Numbered from the stretch's first letter, positions 1 to 11,972 are shown. The stretch is 45,493 nucleotides of DNA from an uncultured Pelagibacteraceae bacterium (GCA_902552705.1 CACDHZ010000005.1:1-45493), one strand, 5' to 3'. The notes: a model not told the origin generated them from the letters alone. Numbers and translations are program-made.

Positions 1-2435
1 TGAGAAATGCCTCCATCGCTTGCTTGAGAAAAATTGGAGTTGAAACCGGAGGCTCTAATGTTCAATTTGCTATTAATCCAAAAAATGGGAGAATGGTTAT
101 TATTGAGATGAATCCCCGGGTGTCGCGTTCCTCAGCATTAGCTTCAAAGGCAACTGGTTTTCCAATAGCAAAAGTCGCAGCAAAACTAGCTATAGGGTAT
201 ACTTTAGATGAGCTACAAAATGAAATAACAAAAGTGACTCCTGCTTCTTTTGAGCCAACTATTGATTATGTTGTTACAAAAATTCCAAGATTTACCTTTG
301 AAAAATTTCAAGATACAAAAGCAATATTGGGTACTTCAATGAGATCAGTTGGTGAAGCGATGGCCATAGGAAGAAATTTTAAAGAATCCTTTCAAAAAGC
401 CTTGGTATCTCTAGAAACTGGATTATCAGGATTAGACAATATCTTTAATTATTCTAAGAATGAAATTTTAAAACAACTTAAAATAAATATACCCAACAAA
501 TTACTGCTCGTAGCTGAAGCATTAAGAAAAAAAATTTCATTAAAAATAATATATAAATTATCAAAAATAGACCCATGGTTTCTAAGACAAATAAAAGAGT
601 TAGTTGAAGAAGAGGAAAAAATAATAAAAAAAGGTTTACCAAAAAATTATATAGAATTTAATAGAATCAAATCAATTGGATTTTCAGATAAAAAGTTATC
701 AAAACTTACTAAAATAAAAGAAGAAATTGTTAAAAGAAAAAGAATAGCTCTCAAAGTATTACCTGTTTTCAAGAAGGTAGATACTTGTGCGGCTGAATTT
801 AAATCTTTTACGCCTTATATGTATTCTACTTATCAACGTAATTTTTCATTAAATGTTGAATGCGAAGCAGATCCTAGTAGTAGAAAAAAAATAATAATTC
901 TTGGAGGTGGGCCAAACAGAATTGGCCAAGGTATTGAATTTGATTACTGCTGTTGTCAAGCTAGCTTTTCTTTGAAAGAGGCAGGATTCGAAACCATAAT
1001 GATTAATTGTAATCCTGAAACAGTCTCTACTGATTATGATACAAGTGATAGACTTTATTTTGAACCTTTAATTGGGGAGTATGTACAAAATATAATTTTA
1101 AAAGAAAAATCCAAAGGTAATCTAATTGGTGTAATAGCACAATTTGGAGGACAAACTCCAATTAAGCTTGCTAAATTCTTACATGAAAATAAATTACCAA
1201 TTCTTGGTACACAATATTCCTCTATAGACCTTGCTGAAGACAGAGACAGGTTTCGAAATTTATTAAATAAACTAAATCTAAAACAAGCTCAAAGCGGAAT
1301 TGCGGATAAATATAACAAAGCAATAAATATTGTAGAAAAAATTGGTCTTCCAGTAGTTGTTCGTCCCTCGTATGTATTAGGAGGAAGAGCTATGGAAATC
1401 ATACATGATAAAAGTCAATTAAAAAAATTTATTACTCAAGCTTTTGAAGCTTCTGATAAAAATCCTATTTTAATTGATAAATTTATAGATAATGCAATGG
1501 AAGTGGATGTTGATGCTATATGCGATGGAAAAGATGTTTATGTTGCAGGTATCATGCAGCATATTGAAGAAGCAGGAATTCATTCTGGTGACTCTGCTTG
1601 TTGTTTGCCTCCCGTATCTATTAAAGATAACATTTTAAAAGAAATAAAAATTCAAACAAGAAAATTAGCTCTAGCATTAAAAGTTAAAGGTTTTTTAAAT
1701 ATTCAATTTGCAATTAAAAAAGACGAAATTTTTGTTATTGAAGTAAATCCTCGTGCAAGTAGAACTGTTCCTTTTGTTTCAAAAGCTAATGGAATTCCTC
1801 TTGCAAAAATTGCTTCAAAAATCATGGCAGGAGAAATGCTTTCAAAATACAAACTAAAATACAAAAAAAATAAAAGATTTGCTGTTAAAGAAGCCGTGTT
1901 TCCTTTTAATAAATTTCCAGATAGCGACATTCTTTTAGGGCCTGAAATGAAATCTACTGGAGAAGTAATGGGATTTGACAATGACTTTGGAATGGCAATT
2001 GCTAAAAGTCAAATTGCTTCATCAAATTCACTTCCGATTAGTGGTATGGCTTTCTTATCTGTAAAAGACTCACACAAACAAGAAATTGTTGGTATTGCAC
2101 AAAGATTAGTAAAACTTGGTTTTAGCATTTCTGGGACAAAAGGTACCGCTAAAATCTTAATTGAAAATGGAATTAAATGTAAAACTATTAATAAAGTAAG
2201 CAGTGGTCGACCTCATATAGTTGATGTTTTAAATTCAAAAAAAATCTCATTTGTTATTAATACCGGAGGTGGAAATAGCGAACATAGAATTAACGATGCA
2301 AGAGCCTTGAGAAGAGGCACTTTAGCAAATAAAATTCCATACTGCACCAACATGTCTACAGCTTATTCTTTTCTTGAAGCTATAAAGTCTCTTAAAACAA
2401 AAAAATTAGAGGTGAAGGCACTCCAGGATACTTAA
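1..2435 (+). CDS. carB: Carbamoyl-phosphate synthase large subunit, 3' part (5' end outside window)
   Basis: Makes carbamoyl phosphate from bicarbonate, ammonia (delivered by CarA) and two ATP, for pyrimidine and arginine synthesis. The reading frame is open from base 3, before the first internal start codon, and the first residues (RNASIACLRKIGVETGG) match the interior of the carboxyphosphate ATP-grasp domain, so this is a truncated view and not a start. About 810 of an expected roughly 1,070 residues are visible. They cover the end of the first ATP-grasp domain (EMNPRVSRSSALASKATG), the oligomerisation domain, the second ATP-grasp domain (GGGPNRIGQGIEFDY, then EVNPRASRTVPF), and a C-terminal MGS-like allosteric domain (SGTKGTA, NTGGG). 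The stop codon shares TTAA with the stop of the convergent next gene. Confidence 0.97.
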   Translation, partial: RNASIACLRKIGVETGGSNVQFAINPKNGRMVIIEMNPRVSRSSALASKATGFPIAKVAAKLAIGYTLDELQNEITKVTPASFEPTIDYVVTKIPRFTFEKFQDTKAILGTSMRSVGEAMAIGRNFKESFQKALVSLETGLSGLDNIFNYSKNEILKQLKINIPNKLLLVAEALRKKISLKIIYKLSKIDPWFLRQIKELVEEEEKIIKKGLPKNYIEFNRIKSIGFSDKKLSKLTKIKEEIVKRKRIALKVLPVFKKVDTCAAEFKSFTPYMYSTYQRNFSLNVECEADPSSRKKIIILGGGPNRIGQGIEFDYCCCQASFSLKEAGFETIMINCNPETVSTDYDTSDRLYFEPLIGEYVQNIILKEKSKGNLIGVIAQFGGQTPIKLAKFLHENKLPILGTQYSSIDLAEDRDRFRNLLNKLNLKQAQSGIADKYNKAINIVEKIGLPVVVRPSYVLGGRAMEIIHDKSQLKKFITQAFEASDKNPILIDKFIDNAMEVDVDAICDGKDVYVAGIMQHIEEAGIHSGDSACCLPPVSIKDNILKEIKIQTRKLALALKVKGFLNIQFAIKKDEIFVIEVNPRASRTVPFVSKANGIPLAKIASKIMAGEMLSKYKLKYKKNKRFAVKEAVFPFNKFPDSDILLGPEMKSTGEVMGFDNDFGMAIAKSQIASSNSLPISGMAFLSVKDSHKQEIVGIAQRLVKLGFSISGTKGTAKILIENGIKCKTINKVSSGRPHIVDVLNSKKISFVINTGGGNSEHRINDARALRRGTLANKIPYCTNMSTAYSFLEAIKSLKTKKLEVKALQDT

Positions 2436-3094
2436 TCAACTTTCCAATCAGTTTTAAAGGTAACATAGTTCACTTGAAGACATCTTCTTTCTTTAACAAT
2501 TTCTTTTTTTTCCATTCCATGCCAAGTATTAGGTCCACTTGTAAAGAAATATCCATAATTATCTTTATAAGGCATAGTTTTAACTTTTTTCAAATCTTTG
2601 TCATAAAAGTCTGTTCCTAAGTCTTCACTTTCATTTGTTTTATTTATAAAAAGTAAACATGACATTAATTTTTCTTTAATGTCACAGTGTGGCTTTAACC
2701 AGAAACCTTGTCTATCACAAATAACCTCAACTCTTACATAAGAGCTAGATAAATCTTTACCAACAAGTTTTGAGATTTTTTCATGAGTTTTTTTACTCTG
2801 TAATTCCTTAATAAGTTTTAATAATTGAGGAAATTCATTAGAATTTTCTTTAGTAATAAAACATCTAAATTTTAGCGCTTTCCCACCATGTGAAAGACCC
2901 TCTCTAAATTCAGGTGTACCTCCATCAATAGCTCTTGTCCCGTCATAGTTTAAACTGTGTTCAACTGGATTTGCTATATCAGCATTTACAATTTCACTAA
3001 TTTGCTCTCTAGTTAAAGGTTGATTTAATTCCCAATGCGTAAAAGGATTTTCAAATTTTTTTGAATTTTTTTCTAGTGAGTTTAGGAATGACAT
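2432..3094 (-). CDS. 2-oxoglutarate/Fe(II)-dependent oxygenase-like protein
   Basis: A 220-residue protein with the metal-binding pattern of the 2OG-Fe(II) oxygenase (prolyl-4-hydroxylase-like) double-stranded beta helix: His136-x-Asp138 (KPHCDIK), distal His192 (NTWHGME) and an arginine pair at 203-204 (ERRCLQVNYV) suited to binding the 2OG carboxylate. The segment SCLLFINK between them fits the core strands. No signal peptide or membrane segment is seen, so it is probably cytosolic. The substrate is unknown. Its ATG overlaps the TAA of the upstream ELM1-like gene by one base (TAATG), so the two are probably translationally coupled and may share a pathway. The fold call is from motif spacing only. 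Confidence 0.7.
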   Translation of the reverse strand: MSFLNSLEKNSKKFENPFTHWELNQPLTREQISEIVNADIANPVEHSLNYDGTRAIDGGTPEFREGLSHGGKALKFRCFITKENSNEFPQLLKLIKELQSKKTHEKISKLVGKDLSSSYVRVEVICDRQGFWLKPHCDIKEKLMSCLLFINKTNESEDLGTDFYDKDLKKVKTMPYKDNYGYFFTSGPNTWHGMEKKEIVKERRCLQVNYVTFKTDWKVD

Positions 3095-4032
3095 TATGAT
3101 ATTTGCTTTTTGATTAATTTGGCTATTCTACTCGTTTCATCTAGGCTTTTATAGTTCCAAATTTCAAGTTTTTCATTTAAATTTTTTGTTATATTTAATT
3201 TATTAAATAATTCTCTAAATTTCTTAAATCTTTGGTCTTGTCTTTTTGCTGGTAAATCTGCTACATAAATAGGTTTTCCAGTCATTGCCGCCTCAGATAT
3301 CATAGATGTAGAGTCACAAGTTACAACAATATAATTTGCTAACGATAATCCAGAAAGATAAGCTTTTTTATCAACACTTTTAATCACAAGATTTTCTTTA
3401 CCCATTTTTTCATCAGCTAAATCAATTGTTTTTTTAGGTGTTCTCATTGAAGGAATTATTATTGCCTTCAAGTTGTTATTATTTAAAATTACTTTTACTT
3501 TATTAAAAATATTTATTAAATTTTGATGATCATAATTGTAATACTTATTTGGACCTCCTAAAATTAGTAACAAATAATCTTTATCTTTGTCTATTTTATT
3601 AAGAAGATAATCATGATTATTTTTAATTTCTTTTAATGTTAGATAATGTAGTGCACCTTTTGAAGTGATAACGTTTTTTCCATTAAGACCATCGTGCTCT
3701 GGTGCTATTACGATATCGAAATTATTCAATGCAACCTTTGGGTCTTGGATATGAATATTAAAAACTTTTTTTTTTGAATTTTTTTTTAAATATATTGATG
3801 GGATTACACTTTTTCTTCCACAAGAAATTAAAATATCAAAATCTTGAGCATTAATTTGTTTGAAAACAAAATTTGAAATAGGGGTTAAACTTGGAGGAAT
3901 CATTTTCCAAAAATTGTTTAGTTCAACTCTATGGTGAGTAAACTCAATGTCCAAAGCTTTAGCCAAACCTTCAACTTGGCTAATCATGCCATGCATTCCC
4001 TCAGTCAATAATAACCCTTTTAATTTACTCAT
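3094..4032 (-). CDS. ELM1-like (mitochondrial fission ELM1 family) protein, glycosyltransferase-like
   Basis: A 312-residue protein resembling the bacterial ELM1 family (Pfam Mito_fiss_Elm1, formerly DUF1022). These have a GT-B-like two-domain layout, and their bacterial function is not established. Visible landmarks are an N-terminal GLLLTEGMHGMISQVEGLA, ISCGRKS near residue 70, HIQDP near 115, LILGGPN near 157, and near the C-terminus VVTCDSTSMISEAAMTGKP, which resembles the nucleotide-sugar binding region of GT-B enzymes. It is first in a two-gene minus-strand unit with the 2OG oxygenase-like gene (TAATG overlap) and diverges from trxB across only 21 bases. Activity as a glycosyltransferase is inference from family resemblance. 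Confidence 0.75.
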   Translation of the reverse strand: MSKLKGLLLTEGMHGMISQVEGLAKALDIEFTHHRVELNNFWKMIPPSLTPISNFVFKQINAQDFDILISCGRKSVIPSIYLKKNSKKKVFNIHIQDPKVALNNFDIVIAPEHDGLNGKNVITSKGALHYLTLKEIKNNHDYLLNKIDKDKDYLLLILGGPNKYYNYDHQNLINIFNKVKVILNNNNLKAIIIPSMRTPKKTIDLADEKMGKENLVIKSVDKKAYLSGLSLANYIVVTCDSTSMISEAAMTGKPIYVADLPAKRQDQRFKKFRELFNKLNITKNLNEKLEIWNYKSLDETSRIAKLIKKQIS

Positions 4033-4053
4033 TAATAACTATATAGCTTTGAT

Positions 4054-4998
4054 ATGACTCAAAATCCAACTAAACACACAAAAGTGTTAATAATTGGATC
4101 TGGCCCTGCCGGATATACTGCGGCTGTTTACGCTGCAAGAGCAATGTTAAAACCAATAATGGTATCAGGAATAGAACCCGGTGGACAATTAACAACCACA
4201 ACTGATGTTGAAAACTATCCTGGGTTCGCAGAAGTAATTCAAGGACCTTGGTTGATGGAACAAATGCGAGACCAAGCAAAAGCTGTAGGAACTGAAATGA
4301 TAGAAGATCATATTGCTTCGGTTAACTTGCAATCAAAACCTTTTGAAGCTGTTGGTGATGGCGGTCAAAAATATACTGCTGATTCAATTATTATTTCAAC
4401 AGGAGCTCAAGCCAGATGGTTAAATATTGACTCTGAACAAAAATTTCGAGGCTTTGGTGTTTCGGCATGCGCAACATGTGATGGATTTTTTTTCAAAGAT
4501 AAAACAGTTGCAGTAGTAGGTGGTGGAAACGCTGCTGTTGAAGAAGCAATGTTTCTTACAAAATTTGCCTCGAAAGTAAAATTAATACATAGAAGAGATT
4601 CTTTAAGAGCTGAAAAAATGCTTCAAAGTAAATTAATGTCAAATAAAAAAATTGAAATTATTTGGGACAGTATTGTAGATGAAGTAATTGGAGATGATAA
4701 TCCTAAAAATGTAAAAGGATTAAAAATTAAAAATGTGAAAACAAATAAAAAAGAAGAATTAAAAATCGATGGTCTTTTCATAGCTATCGGTCACGACCCA
4801 GCAACACAATTATTTAAAAATCAACTAGATATGGATAAAGAAGGTTATTTAACAACCAAACCAGATTCAACAGAAACAAATGTACCTGGTGTTTTTGCAG
4901 CAGGAGATGTAAAAGATAAAATTTTTAGACAGGCCGTAACTGCTGCGGGTATGGGCTGTATGGCAGCACTTGAAGCTGAAAAATTTTTATCTCACTAA
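4054..4998 (+). CDS. trxB: Thioredoxin-disulfide reductase
   Basis: Flavoenzyme that uses NADPH to reduce thioredoxin in the cytoplasm. The 314-residue length is typical of the low-molecular-weight bacterial type. An N-terminal FAD-binding motif GSGPAGYTAA lies near residue 15, the redox-active CATC followed by DGFFF lies near 138, the NADPH-binding VGGGNAAVEEA follows, and the C-terminal FAD motif is AAGDVKDK. The start is the ATG 21 bases from the divergent ELM1-like start. The downstream aminotransferase is convergent and the two stop codons abut with no spacer (TAATTA). Confidence 0.97.
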   Translation: MTQNPTKHTKVLIIGSGPAGYTAAVYAARAMLKPIMVSGIEPGGQLTTTTDVENYPGFAEVIQGPWLMEQMRDQAKAVGTEMIEDHIASVNLQSKPFEAVGDGGQKYTADSIIISTGAQARWLNIDSEQKFRGFGVSACATCDGFFFKDKTVAVVGGGNAAVEEAMFLTKFASKVKLIHRRDSLRAEKMLQSKLMSNKKIEIIWDSIVDEVIGDDNPKNVKGLKIKNVKTNKKEELKIDGLFIAIGHDPATQLFKNQLDMDKEGYLTTKPDSTETNVPGVFAAGDVKDKIFRQAVTAAGMGCMAALEAEKFLSH

Positions 4999-6198
<1,200 letters not shown>

Positions 6199-6222
6199 TT
6201 ATTCTACTACGTTCTTTAATAT

Positions 6223-8397
6223 ATGGAAAATACTTATCAAGATTTAATTACAGATATTCAGAGTAAAAACCCAAAAATTAGTGGAAAACTTGAAGGTGGT
6301 AAAAAATTTAAAATTAAATCAGATTTTAAACCTGCAGGCGATCAGCCAGAAGCAATTAAAAAATTGGTTAATGGAGCAAATAAAGAGGAATTTAATCAAG
6401 TATTGCTTGGAGTTACTGGTTCAGGAAAAACCTTTACAATGGCAAAAGTAATAGAAGCAACCAATAGACCAGCTTTAATTTTAGCTCCAAATAAAACTCT
6501 AGCTGCGCAGCTTTATGGTGAAATGAAAACTTTCTTTCCCGATAATGCAGTTGAATATTTTGTTTCTTATTACGACTACTATACTCCAGAGGCTTACGTT
6601 CCTAGATCAGACACCTATATAGAAAAAGAAGCTTCTATTAATGAACAAATAGATCGAATGAGACATTCGGCTACAAGATCTCTTCTTGAGAGGGACGATG
6701 TTTTAATTGTTGCAAGTGTATCATGTATTTATGGATTAGGATCAGTAGAGGCTTATAGTAAAATGACTTTAACTCTTCAAAAAAATTATGAGTATAATAG
6801 AGAGCAAATAATAAGATCTTTGGTTGCTTTACAATATAAACGAAATGATCAAAATTTTTATCGAGGAACTTTTAGAGCTAGAGGAGAATATTTAGAAATT
6901 TTTCCGTCTCATCTTGAAGATAGAGCTTGGCGTTTAAGTTTATTTGGAGATAAACTTGAACAAATAGAGGAGTTTGATCCACTTACTGGAGACAAAGTAA
7001 GAGATTTAAGTTTAGTTAAGGTTTACGCTAATAGTCATTATATCACTCCAAAACCAACAATTGAACAAGCATTAATTAATATAAGAAAAGAATTAGAAAT
7101 AACTTTAAAAAAACATAAAGCTGAAAATAAATTACTTGAGGCACAAAGATTAGAGGAAAGAACTAAATTTGATTTAGAGATGATAGAGGCCACTGGATCT
7201 TGTGCTGGAATTGAAAATTATTCTAGATTTTTATCAGGACGAAAACCTGGAGAACCACCTCCTACCCTTTTTGAGTATTTTCCAGATAATACATTAGTTT
7301 TTGTTGATGAGTCTCATGTTACAGTTCCTCAACTCAATGGAATGTTCAAAGGGGATAGGTCAAGAAAAAGTACTTTAGCTGAATATGGTTTCAGACTTCC
7401 ATCTTGTATGGACAACAGGCCTTTAAAGTTTGAGGAGTGGGATTTAATGAGAACCCAAACTGTATTTGTTTCTGCAACACCAGGTCCATGGGAGCTTGAG
7501 CAAACTAAAGGTAAGTTTATAGATCAAGTGATAAGACCAACTGGATTAATTGATCCTCCTGTCGAAGTAAGACCAGCAAAAAATCAAGTGGATGATTTAA
7601 TGCATGAATGTAAAAAAGTAATTGAGAATAACCATAGGGTTTTAGTTACAACATTGACAAAAAAGATGGCTGAAGATTTAACCGAGTATCTTCATGAAAA
7701 TGGGGTAAAAGTAAGATACCTTCATTCAGATATTGACACACTTGAACGGATAGAAATTATGAGAGATTTAAGAATGGGAGTATTTGATGTGCTTGTTGGA
7801 ATTAATTTGTTAAGAGAGGGATTGGATATTCCAGAGTGTGCCTTAGTTGGAATTTTAGATGCAGATAAAGAAGGTTTTTTGAGATCTGAAACTTCGTTAA
7901 TTCAAACGATTGGAAGAGCTGCTAGAAACGTAGACGGAAAAGTTATTCTTTATGCTGATAAAGAAACTAAGAGTATTAAAAAAGCAATCGATGAAACTGA
8001 AAGAAGAAGAAAAATTCAATTAGCTTATAACAAAAAACACAAAATAAATGCAAAGACTGTTAAAAAAGAAATAAACGATATTTTAGAAAGTGTGTATGAA
8101 AAAGATTATGTAAAAATTAGTGAGGGTTCTAATGTTGGAGGTAATCTTAAGAAACATCTAAAAGCACTTGGTAAAAAAATGAAAGATGCAGCTTCAAACC
8201 TAGAGTTTGAAGAAGCAGCCAAAATAAGAGATGAAATAAGAAAATTAGAAAGTACTGAATTAGAAATTACATTAAACCCAAAAATAAGGCAGTATGATGT
8301 TAAAAACAAACTTTATCCAAAGGGAAGATCTACTATGGGTATGCCAGGCACTAAAGTTACAAAGAAGAAAGATAAAAAATGGAAGCACGTAAAATAA
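6223..8397 (+). CDS. uvrB: Excinuclease ABC subunit B
   Basis: DNA-damage-verifying helicase-like subunit of nucleotide excision repair; it receives DNA from UvrA and recruits UvrC. The 724 residues show Walker A GVTGSGKT at 63-70, the beta-hairpin [12 protein letters not shown] at 116-127 that clamps DNA, the helicase motif [15 protein letters not shown], and the C-terminal UVR motif ([17 protein letters not shown]) that contacts UvrC. It has roughly 28 residues before the usual family start. Its 3' end overlaps the next gene by 19 bases. uvrC lies about 1.1 kb downstream on the same strand, so UvrB and UvrC may be co-transcribed. Confidence 0.98.
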   Translation: MENTYQDLITDIQSKNPKISGKLEGGKKFKIKSDFKPAGDQPEAIKKLVNGANKEEFNQVLLGVTGSGKTFTMAKVIEATNRPALILAPNKTLAAQLYGEMKTFFPDNAVEYFVSYYDYYTPEAYVPRSDTYIEKEASINEQIDRMRHSATRSLLERDDVLIVASVSCIYGLGSVEAYSKMTLTLQKNYEYNREQIIRSLVALQYKRNDQNFYRGTFRARGEYLEIFPSHLEDRAWRLSLFGDKLEQIEEFDPLTGDKVRDLSLVKVYANSHYITPKPTIEQALINIRKELEITLKKHKAENKLLEAQRLEERTKFDLEMIEATGSCAGIENYSRFLSGRKPGEPPPTLFEYFPDNTLVFVDESHVTVPQLNGMFKGDRSRKSTLAEYGFRLPSCMDNRPLKFEEWDLMRTQTVFVSATPGPWELEQTKGKFIDQVIRPTGLIDPPVEVRPAKNQVDDLMHECKKVIENNHRVLVTTLTKKMAEDLTEYLHENGVKVRYLHSDIDTLERIEIMRDLRMGVFDVLVGINLLREGLDIPECALVGILDADKEGFLRSETSLIQTIGRAARNVDGKVILYADKETKSIKKAIDETERRRKIQLAYNKKHKINAKTVKKEINDILESVYEKDYVKISEGSNVGGNLKKHLKALGKKMKDAASNLEFEEAAKIRDEIRKLESTELEITLNPKIRQYDVKNKLYPKGRSTMGMPGTKVTKKKDKKWKHVK

Positions 8398-9134
8398 TAA
8401 TTACTGGAGGAGCAACTAGGATTGGTGCTGCTATAGCTGAAAAATTATCTGCTCCAAATAAAGAAATCGTCATACATTTTAATAAATCAAAATCTAAAGC
8501 AGAAATCTTAAAAAAAAAATTGCAAACATTTGGTGCAACAGTTTATTTAGTAAGCGGTGATTTGAGTAAAGAGAAAGATGTGAGTAAAATAATCAAATTT
8601 TCAAAATCAAAAATGAAATTTTTTGATTGCTTAATAAATAATGCCTCATTGTTTGAAAACGATAAATTAGAAAATTTCAGTTCTAAAAGCTGGGAAAAAC
8701 ATATTTCAACAAATCTAAAAGCCCCTGCACTTTTAATAAAAGAATTTTCAAAGAACATTAGAGGTAAAAACAACAATATAATTAATATAATTGATCAGAG
8801 AATATTCAAATTAACTCCGTATTTCTTCTCATATACATTAAGTAAAACAGGTTTATATACGCTTACTAAAACTAGTGCAATGAGCCTATCTCCAAATATA
8901 CGAGTTAATGGGATTGCTCCTGGACCAACAATCAAAAATAAAAGACAATCAGAAAAGCATTTTAAAAATCAATATTTGGCTACACCACTAAAAAAACAAG
9001 TTGATGTAAACGAGATTTGCAATGCAGTTGACTTTTTTATTAAAAACAGTTCTATTACTGGTCAAGTTTTAGCAATAGATAGTGGTCAAAGCTTAAATTG
9101 GCAGACACCAGATATAATTAAGGGTAAAGAATGA
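8379..9134 (+). CDS. SDR-family oxidoreductase, probably pteridine (dihydromonapterin/dihydrofolate) reductase-like
   Basis: Short-chain dehydrogenase of 251 residues. The cofactor loop [15 protein letters not shown] has the basic residue after the glycines seen in NADPH-preferring pteridine reductases (PTR1/FolM type). NNAS near residue 88 and the catalytic pair in YTLSK near 150 follow, then [10 protein letters not shown] and a C-terminal [10 protein letters not shown]. It overlaps uvrB by 19 bases and folB by 4 bases (ATGA). Coupling to folB, a folate-pathway gene, is the main reason to favour a pterin or folate reductase over a generic SDR. Activity is inferred. Confidence 0.8.
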   Translation: MEARKIIITGGATRIGAAIAEKLSAPNKEIVIHFNKSKSKAEILKKKLQTFGATVYLVSGDLSKEKDVSKIIKFSKSKMKFFDCLINNASLFENDKLENFSSKSWEKHISTNLKAPALLIKEFSKNIRGKNNNIINIIDQRIFKLTPYFFSYTLSKTGLYTLTKTSAMSLSPNIRVNGIAPGPTIKNKRQSEKHFKNQYLATPLKKQVDVNEICNAVDFFIKNSSITGQVLAIDSGQSLNWQTPDIIKGKE

Positions 9135-9556
9135 AAAAAAATAATTTTAAAGTTATAAAAATAGACAAATCTAAAAACCTATTTAATTATGAAAAGAAAA
9201 TTCTAATTAATGAACTAATTTTAGATTTGAAACTTGGTTATTATGACTATGAGAAAGAAAAAACTCAAAAAGTAAAGTTCAGTCTTGAAATTGATTATGA
9301 AGATAAAAAACCAACTAATGACAAAGATATAAAATCTATCGTTAATTATAGTACAGTTGTTAAACTAATTAGAAAACTGGTAAAAAAGAAACATTATAAT
9401 TTTTTAGAGTCTCTTGCTGAGGCTGTCTTTGATGAGTTATTTAAAGACAAAAGAATTGCAAAAATAATGCTTAAAATTGAAAAACTAGAAATTTTAAAAG
9501 AATGTTCATCTGTTGGTATCCAAATTACCAAAAAAAAAAGTCATGATAAGTTCTGA
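9131..9556 (+). CDS. folB: Dihydroneopterin aldolase
   Basis: Folate-pathway enzyme that converts 7,8-dihydroneopterin to 6-hydroxymethyl-dihydropterin and glycolaldehyde. The 141-residue protein carries the family core: [20 protein letters not shown], then [21 protein letters not shown] and the C-terminal IEKLEIL with the conserved lysine. About 25 extra residues precede the usual start, but the ATG overlaps the stop of the SDR gene as ATGA, which supports this start. The 3' end overlaps the uvrC start by 14 bases. Confidence 0.88.
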   Translation: MKKNNFKVIKIDKSKNLFNYEKKILINELILDLKLGYYDYEKEKTQKVKFSLEIDYEDKKPTNDKDIKSIVNYSTVVKLIRKLVKKKHYNFLESLAEAVFDELFKDKRIAKIMLKIEKLEILKECSSVGIQITKKKSHDKF

Positions 9557-11378
9557 AATTGGTAAGGAAGTAATAAAAAAACAACTACCTTTAATACCTA
9601 AACTACCAGGTGTTTACCGAATGCTTAATAATAAAAATGAAATTCTTTATGTTGGTAAAGCCAAGAACCTTCCTAATAGACTTAAAAGTTATGTAGCAGA
9701 AAAAAATCATATTATAAGAACAGAGAGGATGTTATCTCAAACAAGAAAGCTTGAGATAACAACTACTTCTAATGAGAGTGAAGCTTTACTTCTTGAAGCT
9801 AACTTAATAAAAAAAAATAAACCAAAATTTAATATTCTTTTAAGAGATGATAAATCTTTTCCTTTTATCTTTATAGGTAGTAAAGATAAGTGGCCACAAA
9901 TTAAAAGACATCGAGGTAAAAAAACTAAAGAAGGATTTTATTTTGGTCCCTTTGCCTCAGCAGGATCTGCTAACTGGACAATTAAAATGATTCAAAAAAT
10001 TTTTCACTTAAGAGTTTGTGATGATACAGTTTTTAAAAACAGAGAACGTCCATGTATATTATATCAAATTAAAAGGTGTTCTGGTCCATGCGTAGATTAT
10101 ATTGAAAAGGATGAATATAAAAAAACTGTAGAGGACGCTATAGAATTTGTTTCTGGTAAATCAAGAAAAATTCAAAAAAGTCTATCTGAACAAATGGAAA
10201 AAGCTAGTAATGATTTAAATTTTGAAAAAGCAGTAATTTTAAGAGATAGAATAAAATCATTAAATATTATTCAGTCTTCCCAAAGAGTTAATGAGGCCAA
10301 TCTAATTGAGGCAGATGTAATTGCCGGTTATAAAGAGTCTGGTAAAGCTTGCATTCAAGTTTTCTTTTATAGATCAAAACAGAATTGGGGAAATCAAGCT
10401 TTCTTTCCAAAACATGATCCAGACGAAAAGTTAAGTGATATATTAAATTCTTTTATTTCTCAATTTTATGAAAATAAAAGTGTGCCTTCTTCTATTATTT
10501 TGTCAGAAGAAATTAAAGAAAAAGCTCTAATAGAAAAAACTCTTTCTCAAAAAGAAGGTAAACAAATAAATATTTCAATTGCAAAAAAAGGATCAAAGCT
10601 AAAAGTAATTCATCAAGCAGTCAAAAATGCAAAAGATAGCTTAAACAGGAAACTTTATGAAAGCCAAAACAATAAAGGTCTATTTGAATCTGTCGCAAAA
10701 AAATTTAACTTTGAAAACAATATAAATCTAATTGAGGTTTATGATAATAGTCATATTCAAGGCACAAATAGTGTTGGAGCTTTAATTACATATGGTGATG
10801 AAGGTTTTATAAAAAAAAGATATCGAAAATTCAATATTAAATTTAAAAAAAATGAACAAGATGATTATGGAATGATGCGAGAAGTATTAAATAGAAGGTT
10901 TAAAAGAGCGGTCCAAGAAAAAGATAATTACCTTACTTTTCCTGATTTAGTTCTAGTTGATGGAGGAAAAGGTCAATATTCTGTTGCAAGAGATACTTTA
11001 AATGAATTGGGTCTTCACGATATACCAATTGTTGCAATAGCAAAAGGTAAATTTAGAAATAGTGGTAACGAGACTTTTTTTCATAATGGAAAAGATTATA
11101 AATTCACAAAAAATGATCCTACCCTATTTTTTTTGCAAAGAATACGAGATGAAGCTCATAGATTTGCAATAAGCGCTCATAGAGCTAAAAGAAAAAAAGG
11201 TATTTCAAGGTCTATGCTTGACCAAATAGATGGTATAGGTGCTATTAGAAAGAAGGCTCTTTTAAATCATTTTGGTTCTGCGAGAGCTGTGGAGTCTGCT
11301 AGCCTAGATGAAATTAAATCAGTTGAAGGTGTTGAAGAAAAAGTTGCAAAAAAGATATATAATTTCTTTCATGAATAA
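9543..11378 (+). CDS. uvrC: Excinuclease ABC subunit C
   Basis: Dual-incision nuclease of nucleotide excision repair. Residues show an N-terminal GIY-YIG domain ([21 protein letters not shown]), the UVR motif for UvrB binding ([12 protein letters not shown]), the RNase H-like C-terminal nuclease ([18 protein letters not shown]) and tandem helix-hairpin-helix DNA binding ([18 protein letters not shown]). I chose the ATG at 9543 (611 residues). An in-frame TTG 30 bases upstream would give 621, but it lies deeper inside folB and adds a lysine-rich stub not needed for the fold. pgsA follows after 9 bases, an arrangement common in alphaproteobacteria. Confidence 0.96.
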   Translation: MISSEIGKEVIKKQLPLIPKLPGVYRMLNNKNEILYVGKAKNLPNRLKSYVAEKNHIIRTERMLSQTRKLEITTTSNESEALLLEANLIKKNKPKFNILLRDDKSFPFIFIGSKDKWPQIKRHRGKKTKEGFYFGPFASAGSANWTIKMIQKIFHLRVCDDTVFKNRERPCILYQIKRCSGPCVDYIEKDEYKKTVEDAIEFVSGKSRKIQKSLSEQMEKASNDLNFEKAVILRDRIKSLNIIQSSQRVNEANLIEADVIAGYKESGKACIQVFFYRSKQNWGNQAFFPKHDPDEKLSDILNSFISQFYENKSVPSSIILSEEIKEKALIEKTLSQKEGKQINISIAKKGSKLKVIHQAVKNAKDSLNRKLYESQNNKGLFESVAKKFNFENNINLIEVYDNSHIQGTNSVGALITYGDEGFIKKRYRKFNIKFKKNEQDDYGMMREVLNRRFKRAVQEKDNYLTFPDLVLVDGGKGQYSVARDTLNELGLHDIPIVAIAKGKFRNSGNETFFHNGKDYKFTKNDPTLFFLQRIRDEAHRFAISAHRAKRKKGISRSMLDQIDGIGAIRKKALLNHFGSARAVESASLDEIKSVEGVEEKVAKKIYNFFHE

Positions 11379-11387
11379 AAAATTAAT

Positions 11388-11972
11388 ATGCTAAAAAAAA
11401 TACCAAATTTATTAACTGTTGGGAGAATTTTGATAGTTCCCTTTTTTGTGTTGGCTTTTTACTTGCCGGGATTCTATGGAGATTTAACTGCGCTAATATT
11501 ATTTATTGTTGCATCTTTTACTGACTTTTTAGATGGTATGTTGGCAAGACTTCTTGGGGAAGAGTCTAAACTTGGCGAATTATTAGATCCAATCGCAGAT
11601 AAAATAATAGTAGCAACAGCACTTATTCTATTGGTTATGGATGGCACTATAAGACAATATGAAGTGATTGCTGCAATAATAATCTTAACGAGAGAAATAT
11701 TAATTTCAGGATTAAGAGAATTTTTAGCTAAAGGTAAAATAAAACTTCCTGTCTCTAATCTAGCAAAATTAAAAACAGTTTTACAGATGGTTTCAATTGC
11801 TCTTTTGCTCTCTGGTGAAACTGGTAACAAAATAATAAATTTTCAAGACTATAATGCTCAAACTATTGGCATTATTCTACTTTGGTTATCTGCAGCATTA
11901 ACTTTATTCACTGGATATGAATACATGCGAAAAGGAATTGACCATGCAATTTCCGAAGATAACAAAAATTAA
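11388..11972 (+). CDS. pgsA: CDP-diacylglycerol-glycerol-3-phosphate 3-phosphatidyltransferase
   Basis: Integral inner-membrane enzyme that makes phosphatidylglycerol-phosphate from CDP-diacylglycerol and glycerol-3-phosphate, the committed step to phosphatidylglycerol. The 194 residues carry the complete CDP-alcohol phosphotransferase signature DG-x2-AR-x8-G-x3-D-x3-D (DGMLARLLGEESKLGELLDPIADK region, residues about 48-71) followed by several hydrophobic helices. It is the last gene of the uvrB-to-pgsA plus-strand run. Its TAA overlaps the stop of convergent ilvE in a shared TTAA. Confidence 0.95.
   Translation: MLKKIPNLLTVGRILIVPFFVLAFYLPGFYGDLTALILFIVASFTDFLDGMLARLLGEESKLGELLDPIADKIIVATALILLVMDGTIRQYEVIAAIIILTREILISGLREFLAKGKIKLPVSNLAKLKTVLQMVSIALLLSGETGNKIINFQDYNAQTIGIILLWLSAALTLFTGYEYMRKGIDHAISEDNKN

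Noticed and set aside
9513-9542. TTG at 9513 as the uvrC start
   Set aside because: It extends 30 bases further into folB and adds a lysine-rich stub. The ATG at 9543 keeps the full GIY-YIG domain.
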